In this document: positions 7,632-18,619 of the stretch, piece by piece
Layout: every line of letters begins with the position of its first letter
Position numbering within the stretch: position 1 is the stretch's first letter
From: Amphiduros pacificus
Taxonomy: Eukaryota; Annelida; Polychaeta; Phyllodocida; Hesionidae
Assembly (NCBI GenBank): GCA_949316495.1
Contig: OX439004.1
Span: 53,042,159 to 53,106,158, forward strand
DNA length: 64,000 bases
Direction of reading: 5' to 3'
Position numbers and translations under genes: made by a program
The notes under the pieces: model-generated
What the model was told of the DNA's origin: nothing
The model's database searches: none
Seen by the model: the letters and a program-made list of their open reading frames with translations, nothing else

Positions 7632-10600
7632 TCATAGCGCTGTTTTCAGGACATGTTTCCTGAAAAGATGCGTCTTCAACTTACTCTTTAACAGAGTGAC
7701 TGAAGTACTAGTTATAATTTCCTTAGGCATAGTATTCCATAGCTTATGGCCAATGGAGGAAAATGCTCTATCACCTACAGTCTTTAGGCGTGTATTCGGT
7801 ATACATAGGTAAGTTCCGTCGTTTGATCTTAAGGCCCTTTCACCGCTTTTTATTTGAAGTAGATCACGCAGGTAAGGTGGAGCCTTCCCATTTAGTGCCT
7901 TCCAGACTGTAAGTATGATCTTGAATTCGATCCTTGCATGTACAGGTAGCCAATGAAATTCTTTAAGTTTTTCAGATATATTGTAGGATATAGATTACCT
8001 ACCCATAGACTCTCAAGAATATATATAGACAATCATGGATAATCATGGTCTCTGGCAGAACATCATGCACAGATATTGTGTGCCATGTGAAGTCAACAAG
8101 TGCAGGTTGATGCATTGCCTTAACCACCGGACCTGGAGATGACTCACCGGGCATAAGAGATCACTTGCAGGCAGACGAGCCCATGTGAAACCCCGTGTCG
8201 CAAAAGGAAGCCACAAAAGGAAGCCACGCAGGCAAGACGAGTCCATGTGAAACTCAGTGTCGCAAAAGGAAGCCATGCAGGCAAACCCCACACACATGAT
8301 GCTCAATGATCCTTTAAAAGGGCCCGCAACTGTTAGACGGCGGGAGACCAGAGTTCAGGATCCAGCGCAGAGTTCCAGCGTCCACTTGCCTCGAAAGATC
8401 CACGACTCTTAGCATCGTGACCGCATAGACTTGGGTGTTTTATGTATTCTCATAACTCTATAAGTATCATGCATTTGGGTAGTTCATATGCCTCACTCAT
8501 TGCCATGCCGGCCTAGCCGGACAAGGATTCACAGCACCGAATAAAGGTAACTATTGTGCAGTGTATATCCTGTGTCTGCAGTCCTTATTACCTCACACCT
8601 CATTTGGGTAGATAGGGTTGCTAGGTTCCGTGCCCCGCCTCACAGCCAGCGAGTAGAATAAAGTAGAGTATCGATCCCCCGTCCACGTCCCCCAACGACG
8701 GATACTCACAAACCATGGGTAACAATATGATCAAACTTTCTTATCCTACCTATAACACGTGCTGCAGAATTCTGCAGATATTGTAGTTTCTTAATTGCAG
8801 AATGTGGTTGTCCCGCCAGCAGCCCATTTCCATAATCCAGCATTGATGTTACAAATGCGTGTATTAATGTTTCAGCTGTTTTTTCGTCTAGACATTGTCT
8901 GATTGCTGCTAATGTTCCTGATATGATAATATCCCTTTTTGCACATTTTATTGATTTGGGACCGCATCTCCATCCTTGAGTCAAATGTGATACCAAGATC
9001 CACCACTGAATCTGTTGGTTTTATATTAGCGTCCCCAACTCTGATACCACCAATTATGTCAGTAGATGTGTACTGATGTTTTTCAGTACACACTAACATC
9101 TCTGTTTCCCCGTCATTTATTTTCATTTTATTTGAGATTAAGAAATTTCTTACTTCTTGCACACAGTCTTCAAGTTTCTTTTTACTTAATTCTCTATGTG
9201 ATACTGAGTTTGTATCCATGGGGATGTAGATTTGCGTGTCATCTGCGTAAATGTGATAATCTAGTCCATATTTTGACAGGATGTCCGCCAGTGGGGCCAA
9301 ATATATCGTGAAAAGAATTGGTCCAAGGACCGATCCCTTTGGTACCCCGTATCTAATGACATGCGGATCAGACCTATGATCTCCCACTTTTACACACTGT
9401 CTCCTATTCCATCGATAGGATTTGATCCATTTCTGTGCATTTCCCCTTACATGACATCTTTTTTCCAACCTGTCAATAAGTATGTCATGATCAATTGTGT
9501 CGAAAGCCGCTGATAGGTCCAGCAATAATAGGATTACAGATTTTTTATTATCCATTTCCCTTAGTATGTCATTCTGTACTCTGAGTAGCGCTGTCTCAGT
9601 GCTGTGAAATTCCTTATATGCAGACTGAAATTTGTCAGTAAGTCCATTTGTTATTAAATGAGGTACTAGTTGATCTGCAATTGCTCTCTCGGTTAATTTT
9701 GATGAATAGGTTAAATTTGATACTGGCCAATAAATACTTTCAATTAATTCCAGTCAGAGTTTCTTTAATAATGGTTTAATAATTGCCATTTTCATGTTTT
9801 CAGTGACCTCAGAGCCAACCAATGATCTGTTTATGATGACAGTTATTAATGGCAGCAGTTCTTCCAGTATTTCATGTAACAGTGTAGTTGGGATAGGATC
9901 CAGTTCACAGGATTTTTTGCTGCCTTTTTCACTAATCTGCGAACTTCATCTATTTCTAGTGGTATGAATTTGTCTAGTATGGTGGGTTTTTCAAGCTGTT
10001 CTTGTTCAGTTGTGCCATCTGGACATATCTTTCTCATAGTAGCGGCTTCACTCAGTTTATTGGGTGTTTCCAACTGTTCATGATCGGTGGTGCCATCTGG
10101 ACATTTTTTTCTTCACAGTGGCTACGTCCGATGGTGCATGTGCTATGTGCTATCTAATTATTTCCGGATTCCTTCGATTTGTTAAATTTTATTTGCCTGT
10201 TGTATTTCGGAAGTATTCATGGGCATTGGTGTTTCTTTATTCTTGTGCATGACCTGATCAATGACTAATAATAATATAATTTGTTAGGGTCATGCTTGTT
10301 TTGTTCCACTAATGTCTTGTAGTAATTAGATTGTATGGACTTTAAAAGAGAGTTATATTTATTTCTTTGTAGATTGTACAGCTCTTTGTCAATCGTAGAG
10401 TTGGTTTTGTTCTTTTTCCTCTCTAGTTTTCTTTTAAGAGATTTCTCTGTTTTTATGTTCTCATTCATCCAGGGTGCAGGGCTTCTTTGCGTTATAGTGG
10501 CTGTTTTAGGGGTGCATATTTATCCATTAGACCTGTTGGCTTGTAGTCATAGAAATCCACTAGGTCTGACAGGATTAAGTTTTCCCAGTCAGATTTTCTT

Positions 10601-11661
10601 TCAATCATTTCCCTCTGGTCCGTTTTTAATTCCACATGATTTATTGTTTTATATTTCCTATATTTAATAATTTTTTTCGGTAATTTTGGTGGTATTACAT
10701 TCAAGAATATTTTAATCATTTTATGATCTGATATGTATTCATCTACATGGTGATGGTCTAGTGTCTTATTACCCTTAAAGGTCATAATAAGATACAGGGT
10801 ATTTCCCAACCTGTGAGTTGCTTCCTTAACCCATTATGTCATTTCGAAAGTAGATAAGATGTCATTAAATTTAATGACGTCTGGTTTCTCTGATTTATTC
10901 ATGTGGAAATTATAATCCCCTAAGAAAATTACATCACGTTACATAGCACAGTAACGTGCTGTCAGTTGTGTGAATTCATCATAGAACTCGGAGTAGGTGT
11001 ATCTATTTTTCCGATGGTTCAGGTCTGTAGATGGTAACAAAAATGATTTTTTATATTTTTTGATGTTAGAGAAACTTCCATTAATTCCATAGTCTTAAAC
11101 ATGGGCATAGAATCTTTATTGATAATAAATGGTAGCTCCTTTTTCTGAAGCAGACAAATCCCGCCTCCAGACCTTCCTAGCCTGGGGTTAGATATTAGTT
11201 CAAGGTCACCCTTTTTAAGGACCATTTCATCTCCAGTCTCGTGTAACCAAGTTTCAGTGACAAAAAAGGCACTAAGTTTGTTATCTGTGAAATATTCTTT
11301 TAATTGGGAGAATCTTAGCTGATATACATTGTGCATTACATGAGCCTATAATTATTTGCTTTTTTCCAGAGTTGTTTGATATTAAGTTATTTCGTTTTGT
11401 TTTTATTGTTTTATATTTTACAGGTGTTTCAGGTGCGAGTAAACATGGATCTGCGGTTTTCATTAATGTCAGGCTAGTCCTATTCGTATTAAGCTCAGAG
11501 GGCGCTGAGATGGAGCCATTCGCACAATTGATATGTATAATTTTTGTTTTACTTACTGGTGATGTTATTGTACTTATTTCAGTATCTGTATTTTTCCTAA
11601 TTTTTGTTGTTATTATTTTAAGCTTCTTTTTAATATTTTCTAATAATTTTGATTCTGACAA
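7632..11661 (-). pseudogene. LINE-2 ORF2 remnants (endonuclease, reverse transcriptase, C-terminal domain)
   Basis: Coding remnants are spread over several frames. Endonuclease: FVTETWLHETGDEM near 11250 and GGGICLLQKKELPF near 11150. Linker: SDHKMIKIFL near 10700. RT: LLLLDLSAAFDTIDHDIL near 9500, GVPKGSVLGPILFTIYL near 9320 and the catalytic YADDTQIYIP near 9240, so the active-site aspartates are still visible. Thumb: DYGNGLLAGQPHSAIKKLQ near 8800. C-terminus: EFHWLPVHARIEFKIILTVW, then APPYLRDLLQ and HLFRKHVLKTAL, stop at 7632. Several frameshifts and stops make it non-functional. A short internal duplication lies at 9990-10110. Confidence 0.85.
7983..8710. mobile_element. Possible solo LTR inserted in LINE-2
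   Basis: About 730 bp of foreign sequence splits LINE-2 between the RT thumb and the HWLPV domain. It starts TGT and ends ACA, and holds a TATA-like TATAAGTA near 8460 and AATAAAGG near 8541 in plus orientation, which fits an LTR. A 58-bp unit is repeated within it (8170-8285). No target duplication and no internal coding part are seen, so family and age are uncertain; it is younger than LINE-2. Confidence 0.35.
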
Positions 11662-12261
11662 GTTTTTGCTGGGAGTATTTATAGCTTGTTCATCTTTATT
11701 TCCAGAAAATTCCCAAAGGTGTTCAAATCTATAAATTATGATTTCATTTCTTAAAATTTTAATGTGCTCTATTTTGTTGCAGGGTAGTTATCGTACATGC
11801 AGAGCTATTGTGACTGACATGTTATGAACATTTATTGGTGTAATGTAGTGAGATCTTTTCATATTGGAGACGTGTATGAAGAGGGAAACAAGAAGATTAC
11901 ATGTCTCAAAAGATATTTGATTTTTATTTATAAATTTTATTGAAATATATATCAAGTCAGTATCATTGTTACATTTACATGCATAATTGATCTTTATTGA
12001 CAAAACATCACCCAAACATTTTTTTATGTTAAAACTTTTATTTTTTGTAAACATATTTGCACATTCATTCATTTTTCCAAATAATTCGTCTCTTTTGTTA
12101 ATTTTATGACAGATCTTATAAGTTATCGTTTCCACTATAACACCACATGTACTACCGAAATGTTAATACTTTTTCATTGCCTTGCCTCTAGTTGGTCTCT
12201 GTGGGCTGCGAGGTCTCTGGTCTCGGGAGCGAGCAGTACCTCTGGGGTTAGCATGAAGATA

Positions 12262-12795
12262 TTGGCATCTGCAAATATGCATCAAGTGTGTGGGACCCTT
12301 ACCTTAAGAAAGATATAGACTGTATAGAATCGGTGCAAAGACGAGTTTCTAGATTTCTTGGTGTCGGGAAATTGGAAGAGATAAACAAGCACTGTAACAA
12401 AAATCCTGGAAGACCTTAAAAGGGATTTACTAGAAGGGAGAAGGAGAACTCAGAGGCTGATTTTATTGTACAAGGCTTTAGTAAATAGTGAAATAGCTTT
12501 GAGACTACCAGAACATGTCAAAATAAAATCAGCTCTGACAAGGAAAAACACGGAAATCACTTTATAGAAATGGCAACAAGCTGCAGCTGTGACCTTTCAA
12601 ATACAGTTTTTCCCGAGGACTGTGACTGACTGGAATAACCTTCCGCCTCATTTAACTACATTGGAAACAGGTAACCGGCATCTTTCAGGAACTCCCTTGC
12701 CAGAGTATAAAGTTTCGACCAGCTGCACCCCCTAGTGCAATCTTGCACTCTCGGTGGGATGCCAATTGGTTTTGCTGTGTTGTAGATGTAGATGC
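12262..12795 (+). mobile_element. CR1-like LINE-4, right remnant with 3' end
   Basis: Continues the plus-strand element: KYASSVWDPYLKKDIDCIES, then VQRRVSRFLGVG, LEDLKRDLLEGRRRTQRLIL and FFPRTVTDWNNLPPHL. These match the C-terminal domain of CR1-like ORF2. It is broken by a frameshift near 12400 and a stop near 12566. A conserved 3' UTR motif (GTGCAATCTTGCACTCTCGG) and a short GTAGAT repeat (12780-12795) mark the LINE 3' end, directly before a minisatellite. Confidence 0.8.
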
Positions 12796-13787
12796 AGGGG
12801 TTGAAGAGGTCTGAACGATGCCGGACAGTAATCACAGCTTAGCAGAGGGGTATAAGGGGTTGAAGAGGTCTGAACGGTGCCGGACAGTAATCACAGCTTA
12901 GCAGAGTGATATCAGGGGTTGAAGAGGTCTGAACGGTGCCGGACAGTAATCACAGCTTAGCAGAGTGATATCAGGGGTTGAAGAGGTCTGAACGGTGCCG
13001 GACAGTAATCACAGCTTTGCAGAGTGATATCAGGGGTTGAAGAGGTCTGAACGGTGCCGGACAGTAATCACAGCTTTGCAGAGTGATATCAGGGGTTGAA
13101 GAGGTCTGAACAGTGCCGGACAGTAATCACAGCTTAGCAGAGTGATATCAGGGGTTGAAGAGGTCTGAACGGTGCCGGACAGTAATCACAGCTTTGCAGA
13201 GTGATATCAGGGGTTGAAGAGGTCTGAACGGTGCCGGACAGTAATCACAGCTTAGCAGAGTGATATCAGGGGTTGAAGAGGTCTGAACGGTGCCGGACAG
13301 TAATCACAGCTTAGCAGAGTGATATCAGGGGTTGAAGAGGTCTGAACGGTGCCGGACAGTAATCACAGCTTAGCAGAGTGATATCAGGGGTTGAAGAGGT
13401 CTGAACGGTGCCGGACAGTAATCACAGCTTAGCAGAGTGGTATCAGGGGTTGAAGAGGTCTGAACGGTGCCGGACAGTAATCACAGCTTAGCAGAGTGAT
13501 AACAGGGGTTGAAGAGGTCTGAACGGTGCCGGACAGTAATCACAGCTTTGCAGAGTGATATCAGGGGTTGAAGAGGTCTGAACGGTGCCGGACAGTAATC
13601 CCAGCTTTGCAGAGTGACATCAGGGGTTGAAGAGGTCTGAACGGGTCTGAACGGTGCCGGACAGTAATCACAGCTTAGCAGAGTGACATCAGGGGTTGAA
13701 GAGGTCTGAACGGTGCCGGACAGTAATCACAGCTTAGCAGAGTGGTATAAGGGCTGGAGAAGGTCCAAACAGTGCCGGACAAATGTC
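12796..13787. repeat. 59-bp minisatellite, about 17 units
   Basis: The unit begins AGGGGTTGAAGAGGTCTGAA and repeats every 59 bp. One unit near 13640 has an 11-base internal duplication. The last unit (13749-13787) is degraded. The array starts directly at the LINE-4 3' tail and lies downstream of gene A. Confidence 0.95.
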
Positions 13788-13998
13788 AAACAAATGTTCG
13801 AGTATGATAATATTCTATTTTCTTTTCCCAAATTTGCAATAAATGTATTTATAGTACACAGCATACAAATCAATGACAGAAACTTCAAGGGAATTGACAC
13901 ATAGATGTATCCCATTTTATCCTTTCTATGATCCTGATTCGGTGGTAGTCGCTGAAGATGGAGCTCATAGAGAAATGCATGGATTAAGTAGTGGCTCT

Positions 13999-16900
13999 CT
14001 ATGTAGTTGTAGCTGCTGCTGCAGTTGTAGCTGCTGCTGCAGTTGTAGCTGCTGCTGCAGTTGTAGCTCCTGCTGCAGTTGTAGGTCCTGGACCTTCGGA
14101 TGTAGCAGGGCTTGGGACATAGTTCCTGTAACCATATTTGTGCTTCATCACGCTGTTGGAATGCGCCAAAGACTTCAGTTTTTCCAATAGTCCCAGATAG
14201 TCATCCCTCAGCTTGCTGTAACAAAATATCTATAAATATGTTGATGCCAAGAAAACATAGAAAACAAAGACTTGTTAAATTGGTCAAAAAGAATTATCAT
14301 CAATGGATGAAAAGTTGTTCACAAAAAGGTCTAATTTGTCATGCTATATCATCATTGGATGTAGAGTTCTTTACGTGTTAGGCTTTTAAGAGATTGTGAG
14401 CTATTTTTCGACTGAGTGCTTTCATAGCTCGAAAAGCGCGATAAAAATGACCGTAACACAAGTGGTGAGAACGCTCTCCCCATGCTCTTTGATAGGTTTT
14501 GCTCAGAAGGGAAAACAGTCATTATAAATAGTGTGACTGCCCACAACCAAATTTGTTGCACAGGAAATTCAAAATACCAGATAAAGTTATGTTCACGAAA
14601 GAGTGAATGCACCCAGACCGTGATACAATACGTGCGAATGCACACGCGACCATGCTTTATTCAAATCTCCCATGCTGATCCCATACCAAAGATTTTCCTG
14701 CCAGAGTTTGCTATTTTCTTGTATTGTATTGTATTATACTGTATATCTTTATTATACTGAGAGGATATCAAAATACAATGACAAGATGAACAGTAAACAT
14801 TAGTATCCCAGCCCCTGAGGACTTATCTATCTTGTACCATGTATTTTTGATGATATTAATTGAAATAATTAAGAAACTTACTCTATTCCTGAAGACACTA
14901 TCGGGGAATTATAATCGCCTTTTATATTCACAGCTGAAAATCAACATATATCTTGAATCAAATATTTTATTAGTATAACACTATTTTCTTAAAAACTCAC
15001 ATACAAGCCTCAGATTAAACGCCTAGAGGTGACAAGAGATGCATCAAAGGTCCAAGCTTGGTTGCCGCCACACCCTCCTGCAGCTTGGCAGCCAGCCAGC
15101 TCACAATCTACACCTTGTGTCTTACTGTCTGGCCATCTTACCTATCAGCTTGCAGATAAACTTTCCAATCTACACATGCAAATATGTACTAAATATTAAA
15201 TTCCAGCTCTTTTGGATTATGTTGTAAAATATATTTTACTGATAACTACAGCTTCAAGTATTCTCATGTATAAAACGTATTTGATTGATTTTCAATTTTA
15301 AAAATACAAGGAAATTTTAATTTATTTAAATTAACTAATTTTGATTTCATAATGTTTTTTTCCAATTTAGTCAAATTAACTAATTATGATTTCCTTATGT
15401 GTTTTTCTCAGCAGATATATGTCTTACACAAACTATTTGCTCATTTCAAACAAATAGCGTGCAAATGATCATACTTATATGCTACCTTGAAGTATTACAA
15501 TTAATACCGTGTGATATGAGATCTGCATGAAATGACTGGACTTTGGAGTGAAAATTCACATTGGTGCCATCAGGAGAAATTTCATGAGCACATTGTGAAT
15601 CGCAAGTGAATTTTGAGACAATTTGTAATTTTTTTAACATTTGAATTATCATAAGATCATGTGGTGCATGGAAATGTCCCAAAATGATCAGCATACGGCA
15701 CACTTCCTAAATAAAATACAGCAAAATGTGTGAAATCTTGAGGAATTTATATGTTCAACTGTACTCTATGATTTATCGAGGTCAGAATTTGGGAGACGAG
15801 ATAATCGCAGGCAGCGATCAAGCTCAGGACTCAAAGTTATCTCTTATAGGGTGTCATCTCTGTGTCGTGGCCAATGGCTCTCTCTGTTCTCTGTGAGTAT
15901 CTTAATGTTTTTATTAATAAATGTTTGCTAGATTTATGATATTTAACAATCATGATAAAAGGAAATGATAATGTTATGTATTTTTGCCTATTAGTTCTAG
16001 TTAAAACTATATAAGGATGGCATTATTACGCCCCTTGTTCTGCTCTATTTTGGTAGTCAAAGGCAAGTCACTCTACATTGGTATTTCCCACTCCCTCTGC
16101 AGCCATTGCCCTGCTTTGACATTGTTAGAAGTCTGGATCAGTCATGCATGTGAGTCTCACCCACCAAAATATCGAACATTCAGAAATGATCAATCTTAGG
16201 TCATGATCTGTAATCACTTGACTGACCGAGATGCTCACCAAGGAGAATATGTATGAATATGTATGAATATGTATGAATATGTATGAATATGAGAATATGT
16301 ATGAATATGTATGAATATGTATGAATATGAGAATATGTATGAATATGTATGAATAGTCATTTATTCAGTGTGCTGACAAGTGCACACGTGCAACTATTTC
16401 TCAAGATATCGACGAAATGGACTTGGAATCCACTTTTCCCAAGCCTCACATTGTTCATCTTATTTGAAAGATGCAGATGATTGAATATTAAAATGTATAG
16501 TATAGTCAATGGAAATACAGTGTAAGAGTTTCATGTTCAAGGTCATTTAAAGGTTACTTCAGGGCCACTGGTAATACAAAGGTTCACATTCAGTCATGAA
16601 CCGTTTGTAGATGAATCCCACACAGTGAAAACATAGGTATAATATAGGTATTTGTCTCTCATTTCTACTGATGTTTGAGAAATAATATTTTGCAATATTC
16701 AATTCTCCTTATCCAAGAAAACAGAGAGCTAAAAATAAACATGAAGCTTCCAGGAGATGGAATAAAGACGTTAGGGAATTAATCCGTACTCATGTACAAT
16801 ATCATCTTCGTAACACTCATGTCCATTTAAAATTAATTGTCCTTTGTAATCATTTATTTTGAATTCAATACTTTTGGGTTATCTTTTAATTCAAAAGGAA

Positions 16901-18552
16901 TATTTTACTCACCAAATTGATTATTTCCATGGGCACTTGGACCAATCCCTTTAGCGGAGGATCCATTCGGGTCGTACTGGTCTGACTCAAGGTCTGACTC
17001 AAGATCTGTAAGGGATTGACTATTAAATTTACCATAAAAACATCATTGTTCTATCCAACTGATGTGATAAAACATATTTAATCTTTCTTTCTTTGGTTAG
17101 AATGTAACTGTGATAGATAATAACGACATATCTTAAACATCTTTTTCTTAGATCGTGGTGGTAGCCAATGGAACATTTACTGACTACTATATCTTGGATC
17201 GTGGTGGTAACCATTGGAACTTTTACTGACCTGTATATCTTGGATCGTGGTGGTAACCATTGGAACTTTTACTGACCTCTATATCTTGGATCGTGATGGT
17301 AACCATTGGAACTTTTACTGACCTGTATATCTTGGATCGTGGTGGTAACCATTGGAACTTTTACTGACCTCTATATCTTGGATCGTGGTGGTAACCATTG
17401 GAACATTTACTGACCTCTATATCTTGGATCGTGATGGTATCCACCGGAACTTTTACTGACCTCTATATCTTGGATCGTGGTGGTAACCATTGGAACTTTT
17501 ACTGACCTTTATATCTTGGATCGTGATGGTATCCACCGGAACTTTTACTGACCTCTATATCTTGGATCGTGGTGGTATCCACCGGAACTTTTACTGACCT
17601 CTATATCTTGGATCGTGGTGGTAACCATTGGAACTTTTACTGACCTTTATATCTTGGATCGTGGTGGTATCCACTGGAACTTTTACTGACCTGTATATCT
17701 TGGATCGTGGTGGTAACCATTGGAACATTTACTGACTACTATATCTTGGATCGTGATGGTAGCCATTGGAACTTTTATTGACCTGTATATCTTGGATCGT
17801 GGTGGTAACCATTGGAACTTTTACTGACCTCTATATCTTGGATCGTGGTGGTAACCATTGGAACCTTTACTGACCTCTATATCTTGGATCGTGGTGGTAA
17901 CCATTGGAACTTTTACTGACCTGTATATCTTGGATCGTGGTGGTATCCACTGGAACTTTTACTGACCTCTATATCTTGGATCGTGGTGGTAACCATTGGA
18001 ACTTTTACTGACCTCTATATCTTGGATCGTGATGGTAGCCATTGGAACTTTTACTGACCTCTATATCTTGGATCGTGGTGGTAACCATTGGAACTTTTAC
18101 TGACCTCTATATCTTAGATCGTGGTGGTAACCACTGGAACTTTTACTGACCTCTATATCTTTGATCGTGATGGTAACCACTGGAACTTTTACTGACCTGT
18201 ATATCTTGGATCGTGATGGTAGCCATTGGAACTTTTACTGACCTGTATATCTTGGATCGTGGTGGTAACCATTGGAACTTTTACTGACCTGTATATCTTT
18301 GATCGTGGTGGTAACCACTGGAACTTTTACTGACCTCTATATCTTGGATCGTGATGGTAACCATTGGAACTTTCACTGACCTTCATATCTTAGATCGTAA
18401 TGGTAACCATGGTGACCCTCATGTCGGTCACCATTATCCTGGCGGTATCCATCAGCAGCACGGCCATAGTTGCTTCCTTTTAGATACAGAGCATGCCCAT
18501 TGCATATGAATACCATTAAGGTGAATGCAATGGCACCCGTACTGGAGTCCAT
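13999..18552 (-). CDS. Gene A: small secreted protein, four coding exons, paralogue of gene B
   Basis: I do not recognise the family. Coding exons: 18381-18552, 16913-17005, 14882-14933 and 13999-14215, with intron phases 1, 1 and 2 and GT..AG borders (donors GTCAGT, GTGAGT, GTAAGT; acceptors TTACAG, TTTCAG, TTACAG). The 534 nt give 177 residues. Residues 1-21 are a signal peptide (MDSSTGAIAFTLMVFICNGHA). A His/Gly/Asp-rich part follows, then an acidic stretch, then the conserved core NGSSAKGIGPSAHGNNQF and VNIKGDYNSPI. Exon 4 has a helix (DDYLGLLEKLKSLAH) and ends in four Thr/Ala repeats that may be O-glycosylated. Exon order, phases and the 52-nt exon length match gene B, which supports both models. 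Secretion is inferred. Intron 1 is mostly minisatellite. Function is unknown; an extracellular matrix or mucus protein is only a guess. Confidence 0.8.
14216..14881 (-). other. Gene A intron 3
   Basis: Non-coding. Contains a short TATTG-type repeat at 14719-14745. I see nothing else I can name. Confidence 0.6.
14934..16912 (-). other. Gene A intron 2, with a 10-bp repeat at 16240-16356
   Basis: No gene seen. A GAATATGTAT repeat runs from about 16240 to 16356 and is broken by GAATATGAGAATATG junctions. The remainder is AT-rich unique sequence. Confidence 0.65.
17127..18415. repeat. 46-bp minisatellite in gene A intron 1 that copies the exon 1 splice donor, about 28 units
   Basis: On the gene strand each unit reads GGTTACCACCACGATCCAAG then ATATAGAGGTCAGTAAAAGTTCCAAT. 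The unit nearest exon 1 is the exon end itself (TACCATTACGATCTAAGATA, then TGAAG followed by GTCAGT). So the array consists of copies of the last 31 coding bases plus the 5' splice site. Spacing is 46 bp from 17149 to 18389. Unit variants (AGAG/ACAG before the GT, ACCACC/ACCATC) are interspersed. Confidence 0.95.
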
Positions 18553-18600
18553 GTCTGTGCTATGTGAAGGAATATGTACACAAACTAGCGCTTATTTGAG

Positions 18601-18610
18601 CCTTTATATC
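18601..18610 (-). promoter_or_regulatory. TATA box of gene A
   Basis: GATATAAAGG on the gene strand, about 50 nt before the ATG. Gene B has the same element (ATATAAAGGA) at nearly the same distance. Both leaders end in a similar CCTTCACAT..ACAGAYATG, which supports a shared core promoter. Confidence 0.6.
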
Positions 18611-18619
18611 ACCATAAAC

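Larger units (their letters stand above)
7582..12255 (-). mobile_element. Second L2/CR1-like LINE (LINE-2), 5' truncated, inserted in LINE-4
   Basis: A minus-strand relative of LINE-1. From 5' to 3' it shows the ORF2 N-terminal region (12135-11300, with GSCNAQCISAKILPIK equal to IGCCNVQSISSKILPVK of LINE-1), endonuclease (11336-10492), linker, RT (9555-8872) and C-terminal HWLPV region (8010-7632). It ends in an AT-rich (ATT)n-type tail at 7582-7600. ORF1 is missing. GCATCT..ATAT-like sequences on both sides (7562-7581 and about 12259-12274) may be a decayed target duplication. An LTR-like insert lies at about 7983-8710. Confidence 0.85.
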
